Assembly (NCBI RefSeq): GCF_001989615.1
Contig: NZ_CP019067.1
Location: forward strand, 3,100,001-3,164,000
Direction: 5' to 3'
DNA from: Halorientalis sp. IM1011
Lineage (GTDB): Archaea > Halobacteriota > Halobacteria > Halobacteriales > Haloarculaceae
DNA: 64,000 nucleotides
This document shows, piece by piece, positions 42,285-51,113 of the stretch. The number at the start of each line of letters is the position of its first letter. Position 1 is the stretch's first letter. A model generated the notes under the pieces. That model worked only from the letters and a program-made list of their open reading frames with translations, had not been told where the DNA came from and ran no database searches. Both the position numbers and the translations under genes were made by a program.

Positions 42285-44444
42285 TCAGGCCACGTCGGCG
42301 ACCGCTTCCAGCACGGCGTCGAGCACGGCGTCGCGCTCGCCCGAGAGGAATTCGAGACAGCCGTCCCGGGTGCTCTTTGCCTGCAGGCCGGCGTCCGGCG
42401 CTTCCTCGGCGGCGGTCGCGGCGACGGCGCGCACGTCCAGCGCCGTCGTCGAGCGCAGGTAGAGTTCGTCCTCGGCGAGTCCGACGACCACGTCCACGTC
42501 GTCGCGGTGTCGGCGGAACAGTTCGTCCAGCAGCAGGTTCGTCGGCGGGAACTCGTACCGGTGGGCGAAGGCGTCGGTGTCCAGCACGGCGACCGAAATC
42601 CCGTCGACTTCGCGGCGTTCGAGGTTGGCCTCGGCCGTCTCGATCTCCGCGTCGAGTTTCGTCCGGAACTGCTCGCTGACGTGGCCGGCCAGGCCGCGCT
42701 CGTCGTCGGTCTCCGGGAAGAGGAGATCGGCGATCAACTCGCGTTTGTCCTCGTAGGACTGGTAGTAGGCCTCCAGCGCGATGGCCTCACGGATCTCGCG
42801 GGTGGCGTCGGCGTCGTAGCCGGTCGATTCGGCCAGGTCGACGTAGGATTCGGGCGTGTCCTCCCAGAAGCTCACGGCGGGGAGGTGACCGATCTCCTCG
42901 CGCACGTCGTCGTCGACGTGGGCGGCGACGGTCGCCGCGATGGCGCTCGCCGTCGTCGTGGCGTCGGCGTCGGTGAGCGAGGGCGAGACGAGCGTGTCGA
43001 CGGCGTCACCGACCTCGGGGTCGGCCTCGGCGGAGTCGAGCACCAGGCGGTCGGCGTCGTAGATCGACAGCAGGTCGAAGCCGTCGAGCGACTCCCGGGT
43101 CGCGCCCGCGGCGACGAACACGAACAGCGGGAGTTTCTCGTCGTGACGCTCGCGGTTGTCGAGCATGCCGGTCACGTCCTGCGTGGCGTCCTGCATGTCG
43201 TAGACGCCGTCCTCCAGCGGCCGGCGGTCGAAGTAGTGGTACTCGGCGTCGGCCGCGCCGTGCTGGTCGCGGACCAGCGGGAGCGTCGCGCGCTCGATGG
43301 CCACGCCGCCGACGTAGCCGTCGACGGTCGCGTTGTGCCGGACGACGACCGGTCGATCTTCGAGCACGGCGCGCCGGATGGCGGTCGCAGCCTCGCGCAC
43401 GCCGTCGATGACGGCGTCGACGGCCGGGTCGTCGGCCAGCGGTTCGACGTCCTCGGGACGGGCGCGCTCGGTCAGCGCGTCGGCCATCCGCTGGGAGACG
43501 GCGTCGTGTTCGTCGTCTTCGAGGACGAGCAGTGCCTCCGTCTCGACCTGCAGTTCCCCGCGGCGACGGCGGACCTCGCCGTCGAGTCTGACCAGATCGC
43601 CCTCTTCGACCTCGGGGTAAGCCCGGACGCCGGCCTCCTCGAACGCGGCGCAGTCGACGACGCCCGTCTCGTCACGGAGCTCGAAGACCGTCGGGCCGCT
43701 GGTCTGGCGGATGTCGGCGATCTCGCCCTCGATGCGAACGTCGTCACCGACGCGGTCGGACAGCGTGTCGACGGCGACCTGCGTGAGTTCGACGCTCGTC
43801 GTCTCTTCGTCCGTACTCTCCGGTTCGGCTTCGACGACTGCGGCGCCGCCCGAGCCACCGCTGTCGGCGGTCCGGGTGTCGGAATCGGTGTCTGTGGTTC
43901 CGCTCTCGTCTGTCTCCGTGTCGCCGCCGTCGGTCGGGGAACCGGTACGGCCGGCCTCCCGTGTGTCGTCGTTCCCGCTCTCGTCGGGGACCTCGCCGAC
44001 CGTGTGGCGAACCGGCCCGTCGTCGCCGTCGTCGTCGCTGTCGTCGTCTCCCTCGACGTCTTCTTTCAGCAGGGCGAAATCTTCGTCGGGGTCGTCGATC
44101 AGCGTGCCGCGGAACTCCCGTTCGGACTGGCGGATCGACCACCCGAGGTCGATGTTCCCGTTGTCGCGGACGTTCTTGACCTGGACGTAGACGGTGTCAC
44201 CCGCCTCCCAGTCGAGGCTCTCGAGTCGCTGGTCGAGTTCGCTCCGGTGGAGGAGACCGGTCACCCGGTCCGCGATGTCGACGAACACGCCGAATTCGGC
44301 GTACCCGTCGACCGTTCCTCGGTAGAATCGCCCCGGCGTCAGCTGGTCTGCGTTCGTGCCGCGGAACTCGAAGACCACGTCCTGCTGGTGTGTTTCGCAG
44401 ATGTGCCCTTCGACAGACGTTCCGCAAATGATACAGCTTCCCAT
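42285..44444 (-). CDS. RecJ-like protein with zinc knuckle, S1 and OB domains (COG1107-like)
   Basis: The 719-residue protein has an N-terminal CIICG...CETH knuckle, an S1 domain (about 35-105), a long acidic Ser/Thr/Asp linker (about 130-215), an OB fold (about 232-305, VRIEGEIADIRQTSGPTVFE) and a DHH-type domain from about 320. The DHH active-site motifs are altered: HNATVDG at 370-376 instead of HNDADG, and VLDSAEAD where DHH is expected. It may bind single-stranded DNA or RNA without nuclease activity. ATG 44444 begins the zinc knuckle. Confidence 0.8.
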   Translation of the reverse strand: MGSCIICGTSVEGHICETHQQDVVFEFRGTNADQLTPGRFYRGTVDGYAEFGVFVDIADRVTGLLHRSELDQRLESLDWEAGDTVYVQVKNVRDNGNIDLGWSIRQSEREFRGTLIDDPDEDFALLKEDVEGDDDSDDDGDDGPVRHTVGEVPDESGNDDTREAGRTGSPTDGGDTETDESGTTDTDSDTRTADSGGSGGAAVVEAEPESTDEETTSVELTQVAVDTLSDRVGDDVRIEGEIADIRQTSGPTVFELRDETGVVDCAAFEEAGVRAYPEVEEGDLVRLDGEVRRRRGELQVETEALLVLEDDEHDAVSQRMADALTERARPEDVEPLADDPAVDAVIDGVREAATAIRRAVLEDRPVVVRHNATVDGYVGGVAIERATLPLVRDQHGAADAEYHYFDRRPLEDGVYDMQDATQDVTGMLDNRERHDEKLPLFVFVAAGATRESLDGFDLLSIYDADRLVLDSAEADPEVGDAVDTLVSPSLTDADATTTASAIAATVAAHVDDDVREEIGHLPAVSFWEDTPESYVDLAESTGYDADATREIREAIALEAYYQSYEDKRELIADLLFPETDDERGLAGHVSEQFRTKLDAEIETAEANLERREVDGISVAVLDTDAFAHRYEFPPTNLLLDELFRRHRDDVDVVVGLAEDELYLRSTTALDVRAVAATAAEEAPDAGLQAKSTRDGCLEFLSGERDAVLDAVLEAVADVA

Positions 44445-44540
44445 TACCGGAACCAAACGGACCCGGCCTAAAACTGTTGTCGAATCACTCCGGGAATCCC
44501 GTTCGACCCCTGCCGCGCGAGTACCCGTCCTCGCAGTCGG

Positions 44541-44804
44541 TCACTCGAAGACTCGACTCTCCTCCTCCAGCATCTCGATCCCGCGAGCTATCTCGCGGGC
44601 TTCGTCCGGGAACAGTGCGATCTCGATTTCGTTACCCGCCTCGTCCTCGAAGGCGAGTTTCACTCGCTCGTCGCCGAACTCCCGCACGTCCACGCCTTCC
44701 ACGTCGTACAGTTTCGCCGTCGCAGACTTGTTCGTCGGTCCCACGTTCTTGATCGACCCGTCTTTGAGTTCGACCATGAACTCCTCGAGTTGCAGACTGA
44801 GCAT
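44541..44804 (-). CDS. Small conserved haloarchaeal protein
   Basis: This 87-residue acidic protein has LSLQLEEFMVELKDGSIKNV and VKLAFEDEAGNEIEIALFPD, probably a beta-rich fold followed by a helix (ARGIEMLEEES). No family function recognised. It lies 96 bases upstream of the RecJ-like gene on the same strand. Confidence 0.65.
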   Translation of the reverse strand: MLSLQLEEFMVELKDGSIKNVGPTNKSATAKLYDVEGVDVREFGDERVKLAFEDEAGNEIEIALFPDEAREIARGIEMLEEESRVFE

Positions 44805-44827
44805 ACCGATAGTTGGCCTGCCGGTGG

Positions 44828-45490
44828 TTAAAACGGTAGCGAGACCCCGATCTCGGCCAGCAGGGCACCCGCGGCCCCGAACCCGCGGAAGCCGTAGCCG
44901 AAGACGATAGCCGCCGGCACCGCGACGACCGGGACCGCCTTCCAGTACGGCAGGTCGTGGACCTCGACGGTACCGACGACGAGCAGGACGGCACCCGCGG
45001 CCGTACAGATCACGCGCAGGGCGGGGATTTCGGGTCCGGCGAACACGCACGGCGCGGTCGCGTATGCGAGGACCTGCACGGTCTCGCTGACGCCGCCGCG
45101 GTTCGGTGCCGTCGCCATCAGGATCAGCGTCTGGAGCGCCGCCGTCAGGTGCAACACGGCTGGCATCACGAGGACGACGGCGAGCGCGAGAAACAGGGCC
45201 CGGGAGGCGACCGGCTGTCCGGCGACCACGGGATAGACGTCCGGGATCAGCGCCAGCCGTGTCAGTTCCTCGAGCAGGACGACGACGGCCGCGAAGATCA
45301 GTCCCGGTGCCTGGTCGCCGGGCGCGATACCTGCCCGGAAGAACCGACGGGGGCGAACCAGCACCTCTGCCCACGCCCGCGCGAGCGCGACCGGGCCGCG
45401 GTCCCGCCCACCCGTCGGATTCTCGACCCACTGGGTCACGCGATGGGATAGGCAGCGTCCGGGCTTGACGGTTGCGGGTTCCGGTCGCAT
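44828..45490 (-). CDS. Yip1-domain membrane protein
   Basis: This 220-residue protein has about five membrane spans and a Yip1-like layout: WAEVLVRPRRFFRAGIAPGD before the first span, APNRGGVSETVQVLAYATAP in the middle, and closing spans. Yip1-family proteins in archaea have no defined role. ATG 45490 is 49 bases from the divergent lipoprotein gene, so the two promoters must overlap. Confidence 0.75.
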   Translation of the reverse strand: MRPEPATVKPGRCLSHRVTQWVENPTGGRDRGPVALARAWAEVLVRPRRFFRAGIAPGDQAPGLIFAAVVVLLEELTRLALIPDVYPVVAGQPVASRALFLALAVVLVMPAVLHLTAALQTLILMATAPNRGGVSETVQVLAYATAPCVFAGPEIPALRVICTAAGAVLLVVGTVEVHDLPYWKAVPVVAVPAAIVFGYGFRGFGAAGALLAEIGVSLPF

Positions 45491-45539
45491 TCGCGCCGCT
45501 TCCCGAACAGTTATCAGATAGTGATAGTGTTCGGACACT

Positions 45540-46097
45540 ATGAACAGACGTGACGTAATCGCTGGAAGCGGTGTGGCACTGGCTGCGATGGTGAGCGGTT
45601 GTACAGACGTGCTTCCAGCTGAAAGTGACGGAGCGGCCGAGGACGGAACGGACAACGACACTGAGGAAGGCGACGGGGGTGAAGAGGACACGGACGGGGA
45701 GACTCCCGTGACGGACGCGAAGACAGGGAGCGCCTCCGACGCCGAACGGGACGCGGTCGAGCGCGTCCTCAGACAGAACGTGCGAGCCACGGAGGAGCAG
45801 CGACTCCAATCACTCCGGGAGACGCTCCACCCCGAGAGTCCGTACTACGAGCGGACGATCCAGCAAACGCAGCAAATCTGGAACCAGTACGAACTCAAGT
45901 ACTCGTTGACCGTTCAGTCGGTTTCGGTCGTCGGCGACGAGGCGACCGTCGAGTACGAACAGGTGACGCGAGCGACCGGTTCCAATAGCGGGGAGTTCCG
46001 GGACAATCGGATCACTGCCACCGCGAGGCTCCGCACGTATCGAAGCGAGTGGCGGCTCTACGGCACCGAAATCGGTGACATCGAGTACCTGGATTGA
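45540..46097 (+). CDS. Secreted lipoprotein, unknown
   Basis: This 185-residue protein has a start NRRDVIAGSGVALAAMVSGC, with a lipobox and a twin-residue basic start; a strongly acidic Asp/Glu/Gly linker follows, then a SnoaL/NTF2-like domain suggested by AERDAVERVLRQNVRATEEQ and ATVEYEQVTRATG. Anchored outside the cell. A TATA-like gatagtga stretch precedes the ATG. Confidence 0.75.
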   Translation: MNRRDVIAGSGVALAAMVSGCTDVLPAESDGAAEDGTDNDTEEGDGGEEDTDGETPVTDAKTGSASDAERDAVERVLRQNVRATEEQRLQSLRETLHPESPYYERTIQQTQQIWNQYELKYSLTVQSVSVVGDEATVEYEQVTRATGSNSGEFRDNRITATARLRTYRSEWRLYGTEIGDIEYLD

Positions 46098-46103
46098 CGC
46101 CGA

Positions 46104-46694
46104 TCAGTCGTCGGCACCCACGTTTTCCGTGCTCTCGATGCAGGGCGGATCGGGTTCGATGGTTGCGTACTCGACGGCCCGTCGACCGAGGATTGCGACC
46201 CGGTCGGCCACACTCTCGTCGACGAATCCCCAGTCGTCGGCGTCGCCTTCGAAGGCATTGCTGGCCCGGGGGATGGCGGCCTGGTGTGGGATGACCCAGG
46301 CGTTCAGTGCGCGACAGACCGTTCGCAGGTGTTCGAGCGCGGTTATCGGGAACCCGCCGCCGGCGACCGCCAGCAGGCCCACGGTCTTGTTCTCGAACTC
46401 GTCGAACCCGCAGTAATCGAGGGCGTTCTTCAGCGGCGTGGCGTACGATCCGTGGTACACCGGCGTCCCGAGGAGTATGGCGTCGGCCGCGCGCACTCGG
46501 GCGGTGAACGTCGGTGCGTCGCCGGCCTCGCCCGCGTCCGCGTCGTAGACCGGGAGGTCCCAGTCCCGGAGGTCCAGAAGTTCCGTCTCGCCGCCGGTCG
46601 CTGCGGCCGCGTCGAGGGCGTGTTCGAGTCCTTTTCGCGTGTGGCTGTCGTCGCGGAGACTCCCACAGATCCCGACGATGTGCGGTCGTGACAT
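46104..46694 (-). CDS. NADPH-dependent FMN reductase family protein
   Basis: This 196-residue flavodoxin-like protein has the FMN phosphate loop GICGSLRDDSHTRKGL (8-23), DWDLPVYDAD, the conserved ILLGTPVYHGSYATPLKNAL segment and VGLLAVAGGGF. It probably reduces FMN, quinones or chromate-type acceptors with NAD(P)H. Confidence 0.87.
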   Translation of the reverse strand: MSRPHIVGICGSLRDDSHTRKGLEHALDAAAATGGETELLDLRDWDLPVYDADAGEAGDAPTFTARVRAADAILLGTPVYHGSYATPLKNALDYCGFDEFENKTVGLLAVAGGGFPITALEHLRTVCRALNAWVIPHQAAIPRASNAFEGDADDWGFVDESVADRVAILGRRAVEYATIEPDPPCIESTENVGADD

Positions 46695-46805
46695 GGCTGT
46701 ACCGTGGTCCTGCCCGTGCTTAAACGTCGGTCGAACTGTCGGGTTTGGCGGGCCGTCCGATCGGAAACAGGTACATTTTTACTGCAGTCGGGCGGGTGCT
46801 GTGGT

Positions 46806-47126
46806 ATGGCTGCACGTGGCTCCCGGGAGTGCTCCGTACGCGTCGAGTTACCGACCGTGGTCCCGTTCGACATTCCTCAGTTGAATCGCCTGAGCTGGGA
46901 ACTCGGATCCCGCACCGTCGACGACTCGACGGCGACGCTGCGCAGTCGCTGGACCGACACGGAGAGCCAGTGGCGACTCGCGGTCTACTCCGTGACCGAC
47001 GGGACAGTCGTCCTGCGGGTGCGGACACCTGTCGGTCGCGACCGATTCTACGGTGCCGCAAGGATGGACCTCGCGAACGCACTGCCGGCGCTGGAGGCGT
47101 CCGACCGCTGGCAGCGACTCGACTGA
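46806..47126 (+). CDS. Small hypothetical protein
   Basis: This 106-residue beta-rich protein has VRVELPTVVPFDIPQLNRL and WRLAVYSVTDGTVVLRVRTP. No motif or family recognised. A TATA-like tttttact lies 25-32 bases before the ATG. It ends one base before the IS200/IS605-like terminal sequence at 47128. Confidence 0.6.
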   Translation: MAARGSRECSVRVELPTVVPFDIPQLNRLSWELGSRTVDDSTATLRSRWTDTESQWRLAVYSVTDGTVVLRVRTPVGRDRFYGAARMDLANALPALEASDRWQRLD

Positions 47127-47127
47127 G

Positions 47128-47160
47128 TTGACATCCTCCCCGCCCTGAAGGGCGAGCCTT
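47128..47160 (-). mobile_element. Remnant terminal hairpin of an IS200/IS605 (tnpB-type) element
   Basis: The plus strand reads GTTGACATCCTCCCC then GCCCTGAAGGGCGAG, with the stem CGCCCT-GA-AGGGCG. This is the typical right-end sequence after tnpB in IS200/IS605-type elements, seen here from the opposite strand. No tnpA or tnpB remains; only about 110 bases separate it from trxB. Confidence 0.55.
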
Positions 47161-47239
47161 TCGCCTCGAATCTTCCGTAAGCTCTGGTTACCGCCGAGAA
47201 GGAGACTGTGTATTTTCCGACAGACTAGCCTGTCGTCCG

Positions 47240-48292
47240 TCAGTCGTCCGCTTCGGCACTCACGCCGTCGGCCTCGGCCGCTTCTGCCGTCACCGCGTCT
47301 TCGAGGTACTCGTCGGCGTCGAGTGCGGCCTTCACGCCCATGCCGCCCGCTGTCGCGGCCTGCTGGTAGTGGTGGTCCACCACGTCGCCGGCTCCGAAGA
47401 TGCCTTCGACGGCAGTTTTCGTCTGGCCGCCGCCGTCACCGCCCTGCGTGCGGAGGTAGCCGGCGTCGTCCAGTTCGACGCCCGTGTCTTCGAGGTAGTC
47501 GGTGTTGGGCGTGTGGCCGATGGCGAGGAACACCGCGCCCACGTCGAGTTGCATCTGCTCGGTGTCGGGATCGTCGAGTTTGTCCGTGGGGTGGCCCTCG
47601 GGGTGGCGTACCAGATCCACGTGGTCGACGCCCTCGGCCTCGGAGCCGTGGATCTCGACGGCCTCGGTGTTCTTCATGATCTGCACGTCGCCAGCCTCGA
47701 CTTTCTCCTCGATGCGGTCGATCCAGTAGTCTTCGGCCCGGAACTCCTCGCGCCGGTGGGCGATGTAGACAGTGTCGGCGAACTTCGTGAGGAAGTTGGC
47801 CTCCTCCATCGCGGCGTCGCCGCCGCCGATCACCAGCATGTCCTCGTCGCGGAAGAACGCGCCGTCGCAGGTCGCACAGGTCGAGACGCCAAAGCCCATC
47901 AGGTCGTCCTCGCCGGGAATGCCCAGCGTGCGGGCACTGGCCCCGGAGGCGGCGACGAAGGCGTCGCAGGTGTAGACCGTTCCATCTGTGAGTTCGACGC
48001 GGAAGGGGCGATCGGAGTCGTCCACCGACTCGACGATCCCGTGTTCGATGTCCGTCCCGAACTGGGTGGCCTGCTCTTTCATGTTGTTCACCAGTTCGGT
48101 CCCGCCGATCCCGTCGGGGAAGCCGGGGTAGTTCGCCACGTCGGTGGTCAGCGTGAGCTGGCCACCCGGTTCGTCCCCCTCCAGAACGAGCGGGTCGTTG
48201 TTCGAGCGAGCGGCGTAGATCGCGGTGCTCAGGCCCGCGATCCCCGAACCAGCGATGATGAGTCTCCGGTGTTCGACGGCCTCGTCTGTCAT
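47240..48292 (-). CDS. trxB: Thioredoxin-disulfide reductase
   Basis: This 350-residue flavoenzyme transfers electrons from NADPH to thioredoxin. Motifs: FAD loop IAGSGIAGLSTAIYAARS, the redox pair in STCATCDGAFF, the NADPH loop IGGGDAAMEEANFLTKFAD and the C-terminal GIFGAGDVVD. An acidic C-terminal tail of about 15 residues is a halophile trait. A TATA-like GCTTAATA (48318-48325, minus strand) predicts a leaderless transcript. Confidence 0.94.
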   Translation of the reverse strand: MTDEAVEHRRLIIAGSGIAGLSTAIYAARSNNDPLVLEGDEPGGQLTLTTDVANYPGFPDGIGGTELVNNMKEQATQFGTDIEHGIVESVDDSDRPFRVELTDGTVYTCDAFVAASGASARTLGIPGEDDLMGFGVSTCATCDGAFFRDEDMLVIGGGDAAMEEANFLTKFADTVYIAHRREEFRAEDYWIDRIEEKVEAGDVQIMKNTEAVEIHGSEAEGVDHVDLVRHPEGHPTDKLDDPDTEQMQLDVGAVFLAIGHTPNTDYLEDTGVELDDAGYLRTQGGDGGGQTKTAVEGIFGAGDVVDHHYQQAATAGGMGVKAALDADEYLEDAVTAEAAEADGVSAEADD

Positions 48293-48414
48293 GAGAGACG
48301 GTAGTCGGGGACGGTGTATTAAGCCTGCGCTGTTCTGTACGGTCCGGACACGACCGATCGGGGCGACCCCGCCACGTCGACACGCTTAGGACAAGACGAA
48401 CAGATTGGTGGCAC

Positions 48415-48699
48415 ATGCCCGCCGATCTAGACGAGAAGACCGACCGGTACGAGGACCTGCTGGCCGACGCCCTCGACGCCGCCGAGATCGCCGTTCCCCC
48501 GGAGTCGCCGCTGGGCGAGGCCGCCGCCGAGTGCGAGGAGATGGCCCGCTCGTATCTGGAAGACGGCCGACACTTCCGGGCCGACGACGACCCAGTCAAC
48601 GCACTGGCAGCCTTCTCCTACGGCCACGCCTGGCTCGACGCCGGTGCGCGGATCGGCCTGTTCGACGTCCCCGACGAGGGACACCTATTTACGGTCTGA
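48415..48699 (+). CDS. DUF357 family protein
   Basis: This 94-residue helical protein matches archaeal DUF357: KTDRYEDLLADALDAAEIAV, AECEEMARSYLEDGRHF and NALAAFSYGHAWLDAGARIG. A helical-hairpin fold is expected; function not established. It precedes the TFB gene on the same strand. Confidence 0.85.
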   Translation: MPADLDEKTDRYEDLLADALDAAEIAVPPESPLGEAAAECEEMARSYLEDGRHFRADDDPVNALAAFSYGHAWLDAGARIGLFDVPDEGHLFTV

Positions 48700-48803
48700 C
48701 CACCGCTCGCGGACGGCGACGATTCGCTCTCGATATCGGTGAAACCGCTGTACAGCAGTGCGGTAATTGGTGCCATACGAACGGTCCTCTAGCCCCGGAT
48801 TAG

Positions 48804-48818
48804 CGAAACATTTATATG
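48804..48818 (+). promoter_or_regulatory. Strong predicted promoter of tfb
   Basis: An excellent BRE/TATA pair, cgaaaca then tttatatg (48811-48818). Transcription would begin near 48842, giving a leader of about 57 bases to ATG 48899 or about 20 to the alternative ATG 48863. Confidence 0.65.
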
Positions 48819-48898
48819 CTTTTCGCACTTACTAACAGTTAGCAGCACGCCGGCAATTTCTTATGGCTTTCGCCGCCGGCAACCCAAGCAATCCCCCC

Positions 48899-49882
48899 AT
48901 GAGCGACACCACAACTCGGCCGATAACGAACGAACGTACAGAGAACGAGATCACGGAGGAGACGGAGACCGAGACGGAATCGACGACGACCTGCCCGGAG
49001 TGTGGCGGTCACCTCGTGACCGACACCGAGCACGGCGAGACGGTCTGTGAAGACTGCGGACTGGTCGTCGAGGAAGACGAGATCGACCGCGGACCGGAGT
49101 GGCGCGCCTTCGATGCCAGCGAACGCGACGAGAAGAGCCGAGTCGGTGCCCCGACCACGAACATGATGCACGACAAGGGGCTCTCGACCAACATCGGCTG
49201 GCAGGACAAGGACGCCTACGGGCGGTCGCTGAACTCCAGCCAGCGCGAGAAGATGCAGCGCCTGCGCACCTGGAACGAGCGGTTCCGGACCCGCGACTCC
49301 AAGGAGCGCAACCTCAAGCAGGCACTCGGCGAGATCGACCGCATGGCCTCCGCGCTCGGCCTCCCGAAGAACGTCCGCGAAACGGCGTCGGTCATCTACC
49401 GCCGGGCGCTCGACGAGGACCTCCTCCCCGGTCGGTCCATCGAGGGCGTCGCCACCGCGTCGCTGTACGCCGCGGCCCGCCAGGCCAACACGCCCCGGAG
49501 CATCGACGAGATGATCACCGTCTCCCGCGTCGGCGAGATGGAGATGACCCGGACGTACCGCTACATCGTCCGGGAACTGAACCTGGAGATTCAGCCCGCA
49601 GACCCCGAGAGCTACGTCCCCCGGTTCGCCTCGGATCTGGACCTCTCGGACGAGACAGAACGCCGCGCCCGGGAACTGCTCGACAGCGCCCGCGAGAGCG
49701 GCCTGCTCTCGGGCAAGTCCCCGGTCGGCCTCGCCGCGGCCGCCGTCTACGCCGCCTCGCTGCTCACCAACGAGAAGGTGACCCAGTCTGAAGTTTCGGA
49801 GGTCGCCTCCATCTCCGAGGTGACCATCCGCAACCGGTACAAGGAGCTACTGGAAGCCGAACACGACGTGAAGGCGGCCTGA
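48899..49882 (+). CDS. tfb: Transcription initiation factor B (TFB)
   Basis: TFB bridges TBP-DNA and RNA polymerase. The 327-residue protein has an acidic N-terminal tail, the zinc ribbon CPECGG...CEDCG (about 35-57), the B-finger region with RVGAPTTNMMHDKGLSTNIG, and two cyclin repeats (about 120-325) ending VSEVASISEVTIRNRYKELL. Haloarchaea carry several tfb genes; which paralogue this is cannot be told here. An in-frame ATG at 48863 is an alternative start. Confidence 0.95.
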   Translation: MSDTTTRPITNERTENEITEETETETESTTTCPECGGHLVTDTEHGETVCEDCGLVVEEDEIDRGPEWRAFDASERDEKSRVGAPTTNMMHDKGLSTNIGWQDKDAYGRSLNSSQREKMQRLRTWNERFRTRDSKERNLKQALGEIDRMASALGLPKNVRETASVIYRRALDEDLLPGRSIEGVATASLYAAARQANTPRSIDEMITVSRVGEMEMTRTYRYIVRELNLEIQPADPESYVPRFASDLDLSDETERRARELLDSARESGLLSGKSPVGLAAAAVYAASLLTNEKVTQSEVSEVASISEVTIRNRYKELLEAEHDVKAA

Positions 49883-49967
49883 ACGACCGGGTAAACGCTC
49901 CCGGCGGAACGCGCGAGACGAACCGGCGACAACCTTTTTCACGCTGCCGCGTGTCAACAGGTCACAC

Positions 49968-50147
49968 ATGACCGAGACCTACGTCCGGTTGCTCTGCCCG
50001 GAGTGCAAGAAGGGATGGGAGTCCTCCCCCACCGAGCTCCCCTCGCACAAGCGGACGTTTCACTGCCCGAACTGTCACGCGAGCCGGCGGCTCGCGGAGT
50101 TCACCCGCACCGAACACGATCTGGAGACGCTGAAGACGCTGAGCTAG
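49968..50147 (+). CDS. 59-residue zinc-finger protein
   Basis: ATG at 49968 opens a short protein with two Cys pairs, LLCPECKKGW and FHCPNCHASRR, a classic zinc ribbon of about 35 residues, then a helical tail. Probably a haloarchaeal small nucleic-acid- or protein-binding module. T-rich aaccttttt about 30-38 bases upstream could be its TATA region. It overlaps the convergent aIF2 beta gene by four bases. Confidence 0.75.
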   Translation: MTETYVRLLCPECKKGWESSPTELPSHKRTFHCPNCHASRRLAEFTRTEHDLETLKTLS

Positions 50148-50548
50148 CCGCTCGTCGAGGAGATCGCGCCACAGGCCTCACACCGCAGCACCAGCGCCCC
50201 GCGCTCGCGTTCGAGTTTCGTGTCCGGCAGCCCACACTCCGAACAGAGGACGAACTCGTCGACGTACTCGTCGAGTGACTCCTGAATGCGGCTCTGTCGG
50301 AACTCGCCGGTGAGTCGGGCGCGGCCGCTCTCGTCGATGTGGCCGCTGGTCCCGAGGTCGTTCTGGAGGAACTTCACGACGTGGTCGTCCTCGCGGCCGA
50401 GCCGCGTCGTCGTGTCCTGAAAGTTCTCGTAGACCGTGACGTTACCCTCCTGGCGCACTTCCGGTTCGGGCACGTCGAACCGGTCGCTACTGCCCTCGAT
50501 GTCGGGTGTCTGCTCCATCGCCCGGTCGAGTTGATCCTCGTAGTCCAT
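50144..50548 (-). CDS. eif2b: Translation initiation factor 2 subunit beta
   Basis: This 134-residue aIF2 beta has the core HVVKFLQNDLGTSGHIDESG, the LTGEFRQSRIQESLDEYVDE helix and the C-terminal zinc ribbon CSECGLPDTKL...CEACGA. It is part of the heterotrimer carrying initiator tRNA to the ribosome. ATG 50548 is preferred to an upstream TTG. Confidence 0.95.
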   Translation of the reverse strand: MDYEDQLDRAMEQTPDIEGSSDRFDVPEPEVRQEGNVTVYENFQDTTTRLGREDDHVVKFLQNDLGTSGHIDESGRARLTGEFRQSRIQESLDEYVDEFVLCSECGLPDTKLERERGALVLRCEACGAISSTSG

Positions 50549-50735
50549 ATCGGTCAATGCCGCGGACGAGCCAAAAACCTTTCAGCCGAGCGCGCGCCAG
50601 CCTCGACTCCATACATACACCGGTTGTCGGAGAGTAAACAACTCTTCGCCAGTTCCGTTCCGATCAGTAATCACTTGAAAACCCGTCTATGGACGGCGCT
50701 ACGGACGGGGAGTGTGTTAACGGGACTCAGAGTAG

Positions 50736-50744
50736 TACTATAAC
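50736..50744 (+). promoter_or_regulatory. Predicted TATA box of the UPF0058 gene
   Basis: tactataac lies 27-35 bases before ATG 50771. Upstream, 50549-50735 shows no gene. Confidence 0.45.
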
Positions 50745-50770
50745 CCTTCAGTCGTTACGAATGGGTGACC

Positions 50771-51007
50771 ATGAAAAAGCAGGAGCTCATCCATCTTCAC
50801 GGCCTGCTTGCACAGGTACAGAACCACTACGAAGAGAAAACAGGTAACGAGGTCGACCACGACGAGTACGAGCGCGTGGGCGTTCGACCGACCTCGATCC
50901 ACATGTCCAAGGACGATCACAAGGACGCCGTCTTCGCGCTGGCCGGCGGTATCGTCTCGGAGATGGTCGAGGAACCGTCCGAACAGGTTCCAGCCGCTGC
51001 CGACTGA
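50771..51007 (+). CDS. UPF0058 family protein
   Basis: This 78-residue helical protein matches the archaeal UPF0058 family: MKKQELIHLHGLLAQVQNHY, RVGVRPTSIHMSKDDHKDAV and LAGGIVSEMV. Function unknown; conserved across euryarchaea. ATG 50771 fits both the family start and the TATA box. Confidence 0.87.
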   Translation: MKKQELIHLHGLLAQVQNHYEEKTGNEVDHDEYERVGVRPTSIHMSKDDHKDAVFALAGGIVSEMVEEPSEQVPAAAD

Positions 51008-51113
51008 ACCGGTTCTCTGCGTTCTCGCGACATAATCACTCCGGAGCGACAGCGTTGCCCGACGACGGACGACACACGCGTCTCCGGTGGCAGGCTACCC
51101 GTCGAAACCCGCG

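Noticed and set aside
41643-44471. A 942-codon open frame on the plus strand
   Set aside because: It is antisense to the RecJ-like gene and the pseudogene region; its composition is the shadow of GC-rich codons and it has no recognisable domain.
47218-47235. CGACAG/CTGTCG hairpin as a trxB terminator
   Set aside because: No T-run follows it on the trxB strand; archaeal termination would rely on a T-run.
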